From positions 174,524 to 238,523 of the forward strand of contig NZ_JANHAV010000005.1 in NCBI RefSeq assembly GCF_024464655.1: DNA of 64,000 bases, read 5' to 3'. The notes below the pieces were generated by a model. That model made no database searches. It was not told the origin of the DNA and saw only the letters and a program-made list of their open reading frames with translations. This document shows positions 54,750 to 64,000 of the stretch, in pieces (the stretch's first letter is position 1; each line of letters starts with the position of its first letter). The position numbers and the translations under genes were made by a program. The stretch comes from Halobellus inordinatus (GTDB taxonomy: Archaea > Halobacteriota > Halobacteria > Halobacteriales > Haloferacaceae).

Positions 54750-54763
54750 TCGACGATCGTCGA
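54750..54763. promoter_or_regulatory. 14-base palindrome in the asd-accC intergenic region
   Basis: tcgacgatcgtcga is a perfect palindrome about 60 bases before the accC start. The intergenic region is AT-richer than its neighbours and also has a repeated ttgagtc. BirA of the downstream gene has an N-terminal HTH and might act here, but the site does not match known biotin operators. Confidence 0.35.
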
Positions 54764-54821
54764 ATACCCCTTCGTGCAGAACCGACAGATAGACGTGCCG
54801 CGTTTCAGAACGTTTCGACAA

Positions 54822-56666
54822 ATGTTCAGCAAGGTTCTCGTCGCCAATCGCGGAGAGATCGCCCTGCGAGTGATGCGGGCGTGCCGCGATCTCGGTGTCC
54901 GCACCGTCGCGGTCTACAGCGACGCCGACAAGCACGCCGGGCACGTCCGGTACGCCGACGAGGCGTACAACGTCGGTCCCGCGCGCGCCGCGGACTCGTA
55001 TCTCGACCACGAGGCCGTCATCGAGGCCGGACGCAAGGCGGGCGCTGACGCGGTCCACCCGGGCTACGGCTTCCTCGCGGAGAACGCCGAGTTCGCCCGA
55101 AAGGTCGAGGAGAGCGAACTGACCTGGATCGGCCCGTCCGCCGACGCGATGGAGCGCCTCGGCGAGAAGACGAAAGCCCGCGCGCTGATGCAGGAGGCGG
55201 ACGTGCCGGTCGTCCCGGGGACGACAGAGCCGGTCGAATCAGCCGAGGAAGTAAAGCAGATCGCCGAGGAGTACGGCTATCCGGTCGCGATCAAAGCCGA
55301 GGGCGGCGGCGGCGGGCGCGGGCTGAAGGTCGTCCGCTCCGAAGACGAGGTCGAAGAACAGTTCGAGACGGCCCAGCGCGAGGGCGAGGCGTACTTCGAC
55401 AACGCCTCCGTCTACGTCGAGAAGTACCTCGAAGCGCCGCGGCACGTCGAGGTGCAGATCCTCGCCGACGAGCACGGGAACGTCCGCCACCTCGGCGAGC
55501 GCGACTGCTCGCTCCAGCGACGCCACCAGAAGGTGATCGAAGAAGCGCCGTCGCCGGCGCTCGACGCCGACCTCCGCGAGCGGATCGGCGAGGCGGCCCG
55601 CCGCGGCGTCCGCGAAGCCGACTACACCAACGCCGGGACGGTCGAGTTCCTCGTCGAGGACGGGGAGTTCTACTTTATGGAGGTCAACACGCGGATCCAG
55701 GTCGAACACACCGCCACCGAGGAGGTCACCGGGATCGACGTGGTGAAGTGGCAACTGCGCGTCGCCGCCGGCGACGAACTCGACTTCGCACAGGAGGACG
55801 TCGAGATCGACGGCCACGCGATCGAGTACCGGATCAACGCCGAGGACGCCGCGAACGACTTCGCGCCCGCGACAGGGTCCCTGGAGACGTACGATCCGCC
55901 GGGCGGCATCGGCGTTCGCGTTGACGACGCGGTCAGACAGGGCGACGAGATCGGCGGCGACTACGACTCGATGATCGCGAAACTGATCGTCTCCGCAGGC
56001 GACCGCGAGGAGTGTCTCGCACGCTCGGAACGGGCGCTCTCGGAGTTCGAGATCGAGGGGATCCAGACGATCGTTCCGTTCCACCGCCTGATGCTGACCG
56101 ACGAGGCGTTCCGCGCGGGCGAGCACACGACGAAGTACCTCGACGAGGAACTGGACCGCGAGCGGATCGACCAGGCAGTCGAGAAGTGGGGGTCGGCCGA
56201 CACGGTTGCCACCGCCGACGCGGACGGCGAGAGCGACGAGACCGACGCCGAAGAAGTGACCGAGCGCGAGTTCATCGTCGAGGTCAACGGCAAGCGCTTC
56301 GAGGTCAACCTCGAAGAGCGCGGTGCCCCCCCGATGCCGGAGGTCGAAGCGATCAGCAACGGCGGCGGTGCTGGCGGCCAGGGTGCACAGGCGACGCGCT
56401 CGCGACCCGAAGAAGCGACGTCGGAGGACGACGAAGTCGTCATCGAGGGCGAGGGCGAGCAGGTCGCCGCCGAGATGCAGGGCACGATCCTCTCTGTCGA
56501 AGTCGAGGAGGGCGAGGAGGTCGCCGCCGGCGACGTCGTCTGCGTCCTGGAGGCGATGAAGATGGAGAACGACATCGTCACCGAACGCGGCGGCACCGTC
56601 ACGCAGGTCCTCGTCGAGGAGGGCGACAGCGCGGATATGGGCGACGTGCTCGTCGTCTTAGAGTAG
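54822..56666 (+). CDS. accC: Biotin carboxylase fused to biotin carboxyl carrier domain
   Basis: 614 residues from the ATG at 54822. Residues 1-450 are an ATP-grasp biotin carboxylase ([66 protein letters not shown]). The C-terminal BCCP domain has the biotin lysine K580 in EAMKMEND. A Glu/Asp-rich linker joins them. It is the alpha chain of an acyl-CoA (acetyl/propionyl) carboxylase; the carboxyltransferase beta chain is not in the window. birA begins 10 bases later. Confidence 0.93.
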   Translation: MFSKVLVANRGEIALRVMRACRDLGVRTVAVYSDADKHAGHVRYADEAYNVGPARAADSYLDHEAVIEAGRKAGADAVHPGYGFLAENAEFARKVEESELTWIGPSADAMERLGEKTKARALMQEADVPVVPGTTEPVESAEEVKQIAEEYGYPVAIKAEGGGGGRGLKVVRSEDEVEEQFETAQREGEAYFDNASVYVEKYLEAPRHVEVQILADEHGNVRHLGERDCSLQRRHQKVIEEAPSPALDADLRERIGEAARRGVREADYTNAGTVEFLVEDGEFYFMEVNTRIQVEHTATEEVTGIDVVKWQLRVAAGDELDFAQEDVEIDGHAIEYRINAEDAANDFAPATGSLETYDPPGGIGVRVDDAVRQGDEIGGDYDSMIAKLIVSAGDREECLARSERALSEFEIEGIQTIVPFHRLMLTDEAFRAGEHTTKYLDEELDRERIDQAVEKWGSADTVATADADGESDETDAEEVTEREFIVEVNGKRFEVNLEERGAPPMPEVEAISNGGGAGGQGAQATRSRPEEATSEDDEVVIEGEGEQVAAEMQGTILSVEVEEGEEVAAGDVVCVLEAMKMENDIVTERGGTVTQVLVEEGDSADMGDVLVVLE

Positions 56667-56676
56667 GAGAAAGCAG

Positions 56677-57639
56677 ATGAACGAGACCCGACGCGCGCTC
56701 TTGGCCGCACTCGCCGACGGCCCCGTCTCGGGGCCGGTGCTCGCCGAGCAACTGGGCGTCTCGCGAGCGGCCGTCTGGAAGCAGGTCGAGGCGCTCCGCG
56801 AGGAGGGCTTCGCGGTCGAAAGCGGCGACGGCGGCTATCGCATCGTCGACGTTCCGGCGTACGGGGCTGCGGCGATCGAGTTCGGACTTGAGGCACCCTA
56901 CCGGATCGAGTATCACGACGAAATCGGGAACACGAACCATCGCGCCCGTGAACTCGCCGACGAGGGGGAATCCGACGTCGTCGTCGTCGCCGACGAACAG
57001 ACCGGGAGCCGTGGACGCTTAGAGCGCGAGTGGACCGCGCCGTCGGGCGGCATCTGGGCGAGCGTGCTCGTCCGCCCGCAACGCCCGCCCAGCGAGGCCC
57101 CGATGTACACGCTCGCGGCCGCCGTCGCCATCGCCAGTGCAGCGCGAGCGGTCGGCGTCGACGCGCGGATCAAGTGGCCAAACGACGTGCTCGTGGCCGG
57201 GAGCGGGGAGACGGCCGAATCCACGCAGACGGAGCGAAAGCTCGCCGGGATTCTGACCGAAATGGAGGGCGAGGCCGACCGCGTCTCGTGGCTCGTCGCG
57301 GGCTGTGGCGTGAACGCGAACATCGACCGGGAGGACCTCCCGCCGGGAGCGACGAGCCTCCGCGCGGAAGTCGGCGACGTGGATCGACGCGTGTTCCTCC
57401 AGCGGATGCTGGAGACGTTTTACGACCTGACGGCCGAAGACGCCGATCTCGACGCAGTACTCGGTGCCTGGCGCGAGCACGCCGCGACGCTCGGCCGACG
57501 GGTCCGGATCGAAACCCCGCGTGGAACGATCGAAGGGGAAGCTGTCGACATCCGCTTCCCCGGAAGTCTCGTCGTACAGACTGACGACGGCGAGGAAGTC
57601 GTCCACGCGGGCGACTGCGAACACTTGCGGCCCAGCTAA
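56677..57639 (+). CDS. birA: Biotin-protein ligase with N-terminal HTH
   Basis: 320 residues. An HTH of about 60 residues (LAEQLGVSRAAVWKQVEALR) precedes the ligase domain: GSRGRLEREWTAPSGG for biotinyl-AMP, IKWPNDVLV for biotin and the C-terminal SH3-like part (LGRRVRIETPRGTIEGE). It adds biotin to K580 of the BCCP encoded just before it, and with its HTH may regulate the pair. Confidence 0.93.
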   Translation: MNETRRALLAALADGPVSGPVLAEQLGVSRAAVWKQVEALREEGFAVESGDGGYRIVDVPAYGAAAIEFGLEAPYRIEYHDEIGNTNHRARELADEGESDVVVVADEQTGSRGRLEREWTAPSGGIWASVLVRPQRPPSEAPMYTLAAAVAIASAARAVGVDARIKWPNDVLVAGSGETAESTQTERKLAGILTEMEGEADRVSWLVAGCGVNANIDREDLPPGATSLRAEVGDVDRRVFLQRMLETFYDLTAEDADLDAVLGAWREHAATLGRRVRIETPRGTIEGEAVDIRFPGSLVVQTDDGEEVVHAGDCEHLRPS

Positions 57640-57791
57640 CGCTCGATCTTCGAACGGCGGCCTGCAGAAAAAAACCGAGTCGAACGTGATCCGCGTCCGC
57701 GGCAGACAGCGTCGTGGTGTCTGGTGTGACTGCCTACGAGATTCGCGACCCCGGAGTCGCGACACCCTTCACAGCCGGATAGCCGACAGTA
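57640..57791. other. Convergent intergenic region with hairpin, T-tract and MITE remnant
   Basis: A 7-bp perfect hairpin (tcgcgac / gtcgcga, 57743-57762) and a 7-base A-run (57668-57674, a T-tract on the minus strand) fit bidirectional termination. ccgacagtatca at 57783-57794 is the end of the MITE family and reaches into the stop of the gene at 57792. Confidence 0.5.
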
Positions 57792-58073
57792 TCAGTTCCC
57801 GTCGCCGCCGTCCGTGAGCGGGCGGCCGCCGGCGGTGAGAACGCCGTCGGCGATCTGGCGGGCTTCGGCCGGTGACGGGCGGGTGCCGTCGACGAAGCGC
57901 GAGCCGAGTTCCTCGACGACGTCCATCACGTCGGAGAGGTCGCCCTCTTGGGCAACCTCGGCGAATACGTCCTCGTACGCGTGCGTTTCCCAGTGGCTGA
58001 TCTCGTAGTCGTAGGTGTCGGTCTTCGAGGCGACTGCGTACCGAAGCTGTCGTGCCGCGTCGGACGGGTTCAT
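57792..58073 (-). CDS. Small soluble protein, unknown function
   Basis: 93 residues. Mostly helical; SKTDTYDYEISHWETHAYED and VVEELGSRFVDGTRPSPAEA are its clearest parts. It is Asp/Glu-rich like other haloarchaeal cytoplasmic proteins. No family is recognised. Its stop TGA is the same triplet as a MITE end, as in copies A and B. Confidence 0.65.
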   Translation of the reverse strand: MNPSDAARQLRYAVASKTDTYDYEISHWETHAYEDVFAEVAQEGDLSDVMDVVEELGSRFVDGTRPSPAEARQIADGVLTAGGRPLTDGGDGN

Positions 58074-58242
58074 ACCTGTTATAACGGGATCTGGATACTA
58101 AAATGTACTCAGACTCGAAATCGAGTTAATGGTGCTGTAGCGGCGCTGTCTCTCGGTTATTCACCCTCCGAGACACGGCGCGACTCTGATATGACACGCA
58201 CCAACCCGAGACGTTTAGGACGGCAGCGAATCGTGCTCAAGT

Positions 58243-59040
58243 ATGGCGAACGAAGACCGGACGGCGGTCGCACGGCAGGCGGCCGGGGCGGGCGCAGCCG
58301 TCGCAGTCGAGCGCTTTCGGACCGAGATCGACGTCGAGCAGAAAGAGGGAAAGACAGACGTCGTGACGCAGGCCGATCGCGACGCGCAGGTGGCCGTCAT
58401 CGACGCCATCAGGGAATCGTACCCCGAAGACGCGATCGTCGGCGAGGAAGAGGACGAACTGAAAGTGATCCCTGACTCCGGCGCGGCGTGGGTGATCGAC
58501 CCAATCGATGGGACGAACAACTACGTCCGCGGCACTCGCGTGTGGGGGACCGCGGTCGCTTCGGTCCGGGACGAGGAGCCGCTGGCGGGCGCGACGCACT
58601 TCCCTGCGCTCGACGACGTCTACTGGACGGACGGTGAGCAAACGTACCGGAACGGTGATCCCGTCACCGTCTCGACCACCGACGACCCGGAGGCCGGCGT
58701 CGTCGCGCCGACGCTGTGGTGGGACTTCGACGCCCGCGATCAGTACGGGCGGGCCTGTCAGGCCATCGTCGACCGCTTCGGTGACCTCCGGCGCGTCGGT
58801 TGCGCGCAGGCCGCCCTCGCGAGCGTCGCCGACGGGTCGCTCGACGGCGTCGTGACGAATCTGCGAGCCAACCCCTGGGACACAGTCGCCGGCGTCGCGA
58901 TGATTCGCGCGGCTGGTGGGACCGTCACCGACCTCGATGGCGAGCGCTGGCGACACGATTCGGTCGGCCTGGTCGCCTCGAACGGGCACGTCCACGAGAC
59001 GATGTTGGACGCCGCCCAAGAGATCGGCCGGATCGAATGA
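58243..59040 (+). CDS. Inositol monophosphatase family protein
   Basis: 265 residues. The metal motifs GEEEDELKV (67-75) and VIDPIDGTNNYV (84-95) are present, with a C-terminal NPWDTVAGVAMIRAAGG. Archaeal members act on inositol phosphate or fructose-1,6-bisphosphate; the sequence does not tell which. It stands alone between two regulators. Confidence 0.9.
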   Translation: MANEDRTAVARQAAGAGAAVAVERFRTEIDVEQKEGKTDVVTQADRDAQVAVIDAIRESYPEDAIVGEEEDELKVIPDSGAAWVIDPIDGTNNYVRGTRVWGTAVASVRDEEPLAGATHFPALDDVYWTDGEQTYRNGDPVTVSTTDDPEAGVVAPTLWWDFDARDQYGRACQAIVDRFGDLRRVGCAQAALASVADGSLDGVVTNLRANPWDTVAGVAMIRAAGGTVTDLDGERWRHDSVGLVASNGHVHETMLDAAQEIGRIE

Positions 59041-59129
59041 ACCGGTATTCGGCGGACGCCCCCGTCGTTCGGCGTATGTAGCCCCACCACATCCAAAGCG
59101 GCAAGTCGCTGGGGGTATCACCGGTTACT

Positions 59130-59579
59130 ATGGAACTGGACGAGACGGACAGGGCGATTCTGCGGATCCTCCAGTCTGACGCGCGGACGCCGTTCAGCGA
59201 GGTCGCACGGCAGATCGAGATGTCGAGTGCGACCGTCCACGATCGTGTGAGTCGGATGGAGGACGCCGGCGTCATCGAGGGATACCACGCGAAGATCGAT
59301 CCGCGGGCGATCGGTCTCGGAACGTCGGCGCTCGTCGGTCTCCGAATCGAGCAGGGGAACGAGAACGACGCGCTCGAACGGCTACGGGAGATCGAAGGGG
59401 TCCAAGAAATTCATCTCACGACGGGCGAGTGGGACGTCGTGCTCCGCGTCTACGCCGAAGACACCGACAGCCTCCGCGAACTGATGTTCGACAACATCGC
59501 GAAAGTCGAGGGGTTCTCCCGATCGCAGACGATGGTGATCCTCGCGACTGACCTCGAAGAGCGGCCGCTGCCGATCTGA
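59130..59579 (+). CDS. Lrp/AsnC family transcription regulator
   Basis: 149 residues. The HTH is residues 1-60 ([20 protein letters not shown], then [20 protein letters not shown]) and the RAM effector domain spans about 70-145 ([20 protein letters not shown]). Lrp-family proteins respond to amino acids. Targets are unknown; the nearest genes are an IMPase and DUF63. Confidence 0.93.
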   Translation: MELDETDRAILRILQSDARTPFSEVARQIEMSSATVHDRVSRMEDAGVIEGYHAKIDPRAIGLGTSALVGLRIEQGNENDALERLREIEGVQEIHLTTGEWDVVLRVYAEDTDSLRELMFDNIAKVEGFSRSQTMVILATDLEERPLPI

Positions 59580-59668
59580 TAGCCGGGATCGCTCGATCTA
59601 CACGCGGTCACGCGGAGGGCGCACCACAGACCGGAATCCTCAACACGCCCGCCGTCGGCTTTTCGCGT

Positions 59669-60808
59669 ATGTCAACAGTCGCCGAACGCGTCGGCGTCGA
59701 TCCCGAGCGGCTCTGGGCCGGGGGCGTGGCGACCGCGCTCGTCGCGCTCGTGGTCGGATCGCTCGTCCTCCCCGAGACCGTCTACGACGGCTTCATCTGG
59801 CACTACTTCTGGGGTCCCGTGCAGGCGGACGCGAACTCCGCCGTCTGTGCTATCCGCCCCGGAAGCACCGTCGAGTATCTGTACAGCTCACAGGCGTGTG
59901 CGAGCGCGGCTGAGCCCGTTGCGTACCCCGGCTACACGCTCGTCTCGGAAGTCGGCTATATGGTGACGCTGCTCGTCGCGCTCACCGGCGTCGTCTTCCT
60001 GCTGCGGCGACTCGACCTCGGCACCGACAGGGAGTTCTTCTACGCGCTGCTCCCGTTCGTCTTCTTCGGGGGGGCGCTCCGCGTCGTCGAGGACGCCAAC
60101 GACGCCGTCCCCGCCGCGGACGCCCTCATCACCTACCCGCTCAACACGCTGTTTATCAGCCCGATCATCTACTTCACCGTCTTCGCGCTCACGCTCGTCG
60201 CGGTCGTCGCCACCATCTGGGCGTCGCGTGCCGGCCTTGTCGAGCGGTACGACCGCCTCCTGTTCGGGGTCGGCTCCGTCGTATTAGTCGTCACGCTCGG
60301 TTACCTCTTCTCGCTCTTTCTCACGGGGGCTGAGGGCGTCGAGTTCTATCCGCAGGTCCTCGGGACCGTGCTCGTCGGCGCGACGATTACCGCGGGCGTG
60401 ACGTGGTGGCTCATCGAGCGGTTCGCGCCGGCCGTGAACGAGGGGACCGGGCGAATCGGCTTCGTTATCCTCTGGGGGCACGCCATCGACGGCGTCGCGA
60501 ACGTCATCGGCCTCGACTGGATGACCGCGCTCGGAGCGGGGCCGAATCTGATCCCGAAACACCCGGTCAATCAGTTCGTCGTCGACGTCACCGGCTCGCT
60601 CCTCCCGGCGTCGGTGCTGGCGGTGACCGGCGACACGTGGCCGTTCCTCCTCGTGAAACTCGTCGCTGCGACGTTCGTGCTCTGGGTGTTCGAAGACGAA
60701 ATATTCGAGGAGAGTCCGCGCTACACGATGTTGCTGCTCGTGGCCGTCCTCGCGGTCGGGCTCGGTCCGGGCACCCGAGATATGCTCCGCGCGACGTTCG
60801 GTGTGTAG
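59669..60808 (+). CDS. DUF63 family membrane protein
   Basis: 379 residues, about ten membrane segments. Typical of archaeal DUF63 are [20 protein letters not shown] and [20 protein letters not shown] and [19 protein letters not shown]. Conserved charged residues lie inside helices, as in some enzymes acting within membranes. Function is not known. Confidence 0.85.
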   Translation: MSTVAERVGVDPERLWAGGVATALVALVVGSLVLPETVYDGFIWHYFWGPVQADANSAVCAIRPGSTVEYLYSSQACASAAEPVAYPGYTLVSEVGYMVTLLVALTGVVFLLRRLDLGTDREFFYALLPFVFFGGALRVVEDANDAVPAADALITYPLNTLFISPIIYFTVFALTLVAVVATIWASRAGLVERYDRLLFGVGSVVLVVTLGYLFSLFLTGAEGVEFYPQVLGTVLVGATITAGVTWWLIERFAPAVNEGTGRIGFVILWGHAIDGVANVIGLDWMTALGAGPNLIPKHPVNQFVVDVTGSLLPASVLAVTGDTWPFLLVKLVAATFVLWVFEDEIFEESPRYTMLLLVAVLAVGLGPGTRDMLRATFGV

Positions 60809-61002
60809 GCGGTCGACTGTTCGTATCCGGACAGAACTTCGCGACGGACGCTTTTATACTAAGACGCGGCCAGTGCCCGCATCACTCACTAGCGTACCGC
60901 GCGACGATTTGCGGGAGTCCGACACCCCGTCGCGCGAGCCGCGCCGTCGGTGTCGGCTGTCAGCTCCGCACGCCAGCTCACGCCGTCACGAGGGAGACCG
61001 AG
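60809..61002. other. Intergenic region with orphan promoter-like box and long hairpin
   Basis: A TATA-like cttttatact lies at 60851-60860 on the plus strand, but no frame follows. Bases 60919-60926 (ccgacacc) pair with 60949-60956 (ggtgtcgg), with a GC-rich inner stem and an outer ggag/ctcc. The hairpin may end both converging transcripts or belong to a small RNA. Confidence 0.35.
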
Positions 61003-62697
61003 TCACGGGAACGGGTGGTAGGTCCGATCGGGCTCCGGTTCGAATCCGAGGTCTGACGGGACGGACCGCGCGCGTTCTCCGAAGAACGGGCTCCCCTGGA
61101 ACAGCGGTTGGGCTTCGGGCACGAGCACCCGGACAGCCTCGAAGCCGAGCGAGGCGACGTCGGCCGTCGTCGTCCGCGCGGCGTAGGCGTCGAGTCCGGC
61201 GTCAGCGACCCGCTCGACCGCCGCTGTGAGTTCTGTGGTGCCACTCGGGGGCTCCTCGGGGCCGACGCGTTCGGCCGGGACGCTTGCGTCGGCGTCGACG
61301 AAGTCGCGAGCGGCCTCGGGGAAGTCGGCGTACTCGCCGATCGCGCCGCCCTCTGCGGAAGCCTGCTTCGGTCCCATCGACCGCAGTTCCATCCAGTTCT
61401 GCAGCGCCTCCGCCAGTGCCGACCTCGCGGCGTCGGTGGGATCGAGCGACGCCCCCGACCCGACGGCGAACCGCGGCCACTCCCCGTCTCTGTGGACGGC
61501 CGCGGCCACCACCGGAACGTCGACGTCCTGGGTCACGAGCAGCGCCGTCACCGACAGGTCTTCCGCCCGCGCTCGCTTGCAGAGTTCGCCGTAGCCGGGG
61601 TCCGAGACTCTGAGTTCCAGCGGTTCGAACGTCGAGTACCACGCGAGCATCGTCGCGTCTCGCTCGACGACCTCGTAGAGGCCCGACAGCAAGGCTTCGG
61701 CCCCCGAATTTCCGAGCCCCAATCCCGTCGTGATCGCCGGCTTGTACTGCTCGACTGGTGGCGGGTAGTGGACGAACTCCGCCGGCAGCGACACCGTCTC
61801 GTCGGTTCCGAGGTCGACGCCCGAGACCCAGGGAATCGGCGTTTCGGGGTCCGGGGCCTGATAGTCGTCGGGCCGGACGAAGCGCGACGGCGAAACCGGA
61901 CGCGCCCGCGTCCGCTCGGGAGCGACGGTGAACTCCGAGCCGCGGTAGACGCCGGCGCAGTAGCGCTCCAGCGCCTCCCCGAGTGCCTTCATAAACGCGG
62001 CGTCCCAGTCGGAATCGACGCCGGCCGCGAACTCGGCCGCGCGAGCGTCGCTGAACCCTTCGGTGTCGGACGTCTGTGCGAGGTAGTACGGGACCGGAAA
62101 CGACTCGCGCTCGCCGACCTGCGCGACGATTCCCGTCCGCTCGTCGAGGGCCCGTTCCGCGCGGGCCAGTGAGTCGTCGAGGTCGACTGCTCGGTACTCC
62201 CGCCGAACGCTGCGATCACGCGACGTCGGCTCAGGTACCGGTAGAATCGGCCGCTCTGCGGTTATCCCCGTGCCGGAGACTTCGACGACGGTTCCGGAAA
62301 CGTCGTCATCGCCCGTGAGAAGTGCGACGGCCCGTCGACCAGCGATCGCACCGGCGAGTCGAACCGCGCTGCGCTCCCCAGACGGCGTTCCGGTGGAGTC
62401 GGTCGTCGCAGCAACACGCGCACGTAGGTCGGCGAAACTGACTCCCGCGGCGCCGAACACGGAGACGCTGGCGTCGACTGATCCGACCACGTGCCCACCG
62501 ACGCCGCCGATTTCGACCACGACAAGACGCTCGCGTGGGCCGACAGCGTCCTCGACGTCGCTTCCCGCCGGGACGACGACGAGCGTCAGTGCCGGGTCGT
62601 CGGCAGCCTCCACTACGCGTGCGTCGATGTCCTCGAAGGCGGCCGCCGCGGCCGCTGCAGCGGGACCGCTTCCGACGAGTTCGATCTCGTATGTCAC
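61003..62697 (-). CDS. YcaO-family protein
   Basis: 564 residues. YcaO enzymes use ATP to activate backbone amides, making azoline rings or thioamides, usually with a partner protein. N-terminal residues 1-200 are a Rossmann-like region (MTYEIELVGSGPAAAAAAAA) that could hold a substrate, and the C-terminal part is the YcaO domain (SDWDAAFMKALGEALERYC, GNSGAEALLSGLYEVVERDA, then SGASLDPTDAARSALAEALQ). The C-terminus ends in YHPFP. No precursor peptide or TfuA partner was found next to it. Confidence 0.85.
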   Translation of the reverse strand: MTYEIELVGSGPAAAAAAAAFEDIDARVVEAADDPALTLVVVPAGSDVEDAVGPRERLVVVEIGGVGGHVVGSVDASVSVFGAAGVSFADLRARVAATTDSTGTPSGERSAVRLAGAIAGRRAVALLTGDDDVSGTVVEVSGTGITAERPILPVPEPTSRDRSVRREYRAVDLDDSLARAERALDERTGIVAQVGERESFPVPYYLAQTSDTEGFSDARAAEFAAGVDSDWDAAFMKALGEALERYCAGVYRGSEFTVAPERTRARPVSPSRFVRPDDYQAPDPETPIPWVSGVDLGTDETVSLPAEFVHYPPPVEQYKPAITTGLGLGNSGAEALLSGLYEVVERDATMLAWYSTFEPLELRVSDPGYGELCKRARAEDLSVTALLVTQDVDVPVVAAAVHRDGEWPRFAVGSGASLDPTDAARSALAEALQNWMELRSMGPKQASAEGGAIGEYADFPEAARDFVDADASVPAERVGPEEPPSGTTELTAAVERVADAGLDAYAARTTTADVASLGFEAVRVLVPEAQPLFQGSPFFGERARSVPSDLGFEPEPDRTYHPFP

Positions 62698-62838
62698 AGA
62701 TTCGCCGTCGGCCGTGACGAAGAAAAAGCAGCGTGGTCCGACTCGATGGCCCGTTCTCGGGGCGTCTCCACCGGGATCAGAGAATATACAGACTATACTG
62801 CGTTAAAATTAAATACACACTGGTAAATTATACAACGT
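62698..62838. promoter_or_regulatory. Divergent ycaO / regulator promoter region, AT-rich
   Basis: The region contains ttaaaattaaata (about 62802-62815), a TATA box about 28 bases before the ATG at 62839. Two imperfect direct repeats follow (gttaaaattaaat and ggtaaattatac). An autoregulatory site for the regulator is possible. Confidence 0.35.
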
Positions 62839-63660
62839 ATGTCCTCTGAATCGAACGTGCTCGATTCCGACGTCGAGCACGTCATTTCGTCGGCCCTCCA
62901 GTCGGCTTCGGACGTCGTGTACGTACTCGATCCGACTCCGGAGATCGTGGTATCGCTCGTCGAGGTCGCCGCCGAGTCAGCGTCCCCGCCCACGATTCGT
63001 GTGCTTGCTGACAAGCAGTTGTTGAAGGACGTGATGGACGATTTCCTCGTCGCGAGCAACGCCGCCGACCTCGTTGTTTCCGGAATCCTCGAACTCCGCG
63101 TTACGGCGGAGCCGGTCGAAAACACCCTGCTCGTGACCGACTCGTCGGTCGTCGCCGTCGTCAGCGCCGGTGACCAGGTGGCCGGGTTGCAAACCGACGA
63201 CGAGGCGTTCGTCGAGGGCGCAAACGACGCCTACAGTGAGCAGTTCCAGGAAGCCGAGGAATTCCGACTTCGAACACCCGCGATTTCGGCAGTCCGCACG
63301 TCCCTCGAAGAGGACCTCGGCGAAGCGGTCCGTTCGGACTTCGACGCGGTTCTCGGGCTGCTCGAAACGGTCCGAAGCGACGGACCGGGACTCGACGAAG
63401 TAACGATCAGTTTGCTCGTCGCCGCGAAGAACGACGTGCTCCTGTACGACGTCTCGAAGTGGGGCGAGGACGTGGGCATCGCCAGCAAGGCGACGTTCTC
63501 GCGGACGAAGACTGAACTGGAGGATCTGGGCCTGATCGAGACGGAGAAGGTACCAATCGACGTCGGTCGGCCGCGCCTGCGGTTACGACTCGGCGACGAC
63601 CGGCTCCACGATGCGGATCCCGACGAACTCGTGGACGCCGCGCGCGACGTTCTGAAGTAA
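62839..63660 (+). CDS. Winged-helix regulator, TbsP/DUF5821-like
   Basis: 273 residues. The N-terminal part (SNVLDSDVEHVISSALQSAS, DVVYVLDPTPEIVVSL) resembles an effector domain that shares the TrmB-associated fold, while the C-terminal third (about 175-250) has the winged helix: IASKATFSRTKTELEDLGLI. I recall TbsP (DUF5821), a Haloferax regulator that acts with TrmB on glycolytic genes. Orthology is likely but untested. It sits just upstream of glyA. Confidence 0.75.
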   Translation: MSSESNVLDSDVEHVISSALQSASDVVYVLDPTPEIVVSLVEVAAESASPPTIRVLADKQLLKDVMDDFLVASNAADLVVSGILELRVTAEPVENTLLVTDSSVVAVVSAGDQVAGLQTDDEAFVEGANDAYSEQFQEAEEFRLRTPAISAVRTSLEEDLGEAVRSDFDAVLGLLETVRSDGPGLDEVTISLLVAAKNDVLLYDVSKWGEDVGIASKATFSRTKTELEDLGLIETEKVPIDVGRPRLRLRLGDDRLHDADPDELVDAARDVLK

Positions 63661-63789
63661 CGTTTGCCGGAAGACAGACGGGCGGGTGAGAGAGCCGTCC
63701 CGCCATTCTAATGCACGTTTGTGACGATTTCACTGCCAGTCGGATCCAAAGTGAACACACTTATTGGGTGGACGGGCCCCCTATGACGT

Positions 63790-64000
63790 ATGGACTACAG
63801 CCACGTCCGCGACGTCGACCCGGACGTCGCAGACGCGCTCTCCGGCGAAGTACAGCGACAGCGGGACACGCTGGCGATGATCGCGAGCGAGAACCACGCG
63901 AGTGAGGCGGTCCTCGAAGCGCAGGGGAGTGCGCTCACGAACAAGTACGCCGAGGGATACCCGGGCGAGCGGTACTACGCGGGCTGTGAGTACGCCGACG
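63790..64000 (+). CDS. glyA: Serine hydroxymethyltransferase, N-terminal part (truncated by window end)
   Basis: The ATG at 63790 opens a frame running off the window after about 70 residues. [20 protein letters not shown] and [20 protein letters not shown] are the classic SHMT start. The enzyme interconverts serine and glycine with a folate-type carrier. The PLP lysine lies beyond the window. Confidence 0.95.
   Translation, partial: MDYSHVRDVDPDVADALSGEVQRQRDTLAMIASENHASEAVLEAQGSALTNKYAEGYPGERYYAGCEYAD

Noticed and set aside
60826..60845. Fifth copy of the MITE end (ccggacagaacttcg)
   Set aside because: Only about 17 of 20 bases match, with no inverted partner and no TNA flank.
1..64000. 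tRNA, rRNA or CRISPR arrays
   Set aside because: No T-arm consensus in a cloverleaf context, no rRNA sequence and no regularly spaced repeats were seen.

Overview
The window is a high-GC chromosomal segment of a halophilic archaeon (class Halobacteria). The evidence is acidic, Asp/Glu-rich proteins, many GTG starts, TATA boxes about 25-30 bases ahead of probably leaderless starts, and archaeal-type ribosomal proteins and replication factors. From memory, gene order over much of the window resembles the Haloferax volcanii block around HVO_2758 to HVO_2724; no comparison was run.

Layout. 1-6600 is a translation block: end of an M42 peptidase, rpl11, the rpl1-rpl10-rpl12 operon with a structured leader, a TctA-like membrane protein, a 59-residue zinc protein, aEF1-beta, rpl21e and rpoF. 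6600-12430 holds DUF655, ksgA, an MscS channel, a HemK-type methyltransferase and two core MetE-like genes. 12500-17900 carries ndk and small ribosomal proteins on the minus strand, then tmcA, DUF456 and an acetyltransferase. 18000-30600 holds an eIF2B-like gene, panB, a hydrolase, the DUF7127-cdc48 pair, bcp, the GINS-priS replication operon, trmB, a PAC2 protein and a second MscS channel. 30600-40200 is mixed housekeeping (Usp proteins, a 5'-nucleotidase-like phosphatase, dodecin, an A-type iron-sulfur carrier, hisD, exported proteins). 40200-48730 has a cyclase, gltX, idsA, RNase J, a candidate structured RNA, lsm-rpl37e, a His-rich MoaB and ilvD. 48895-52867 is the most unusual part. 52870-64000 has a peroxiredoxin, asd, a biotin carboxylase-BCCP protein with birA, an IMPase, an Lrp regulator, DUF63, a YcaO protein, a TbsP-like regulator and the start of glyA.

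The standout locus is a three-gene, ATGA-overlapping operon at 48895-52867. It encodes a Tat-exported beta-propeller ending in a dockerin, a scaffold-like protein with three cohesin-like domains plus its own dockerin, and a Tat lipoprotein whose single domain resembles the scaffold's third cohesin-like domain. Together these look like a complete calcium-dependent cell-surface assembly.

Two dispersed repeat families are visible. The first is a 78-79 bp MITE with near-perfect inverted ends, present in three copies, each flanked by a 3-bp TNA duplication; in two copies the duplicated triplet is a stop codon. The second is a ~74 bp structured element in two copies whose differences preserve base pairing. 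Non-coding structures also appear in the rpl1 leader, in front of lsm, in front of ksgA and possibly in the rpl7ae leader. I found no tRNA, rRNA or CRISPR array.
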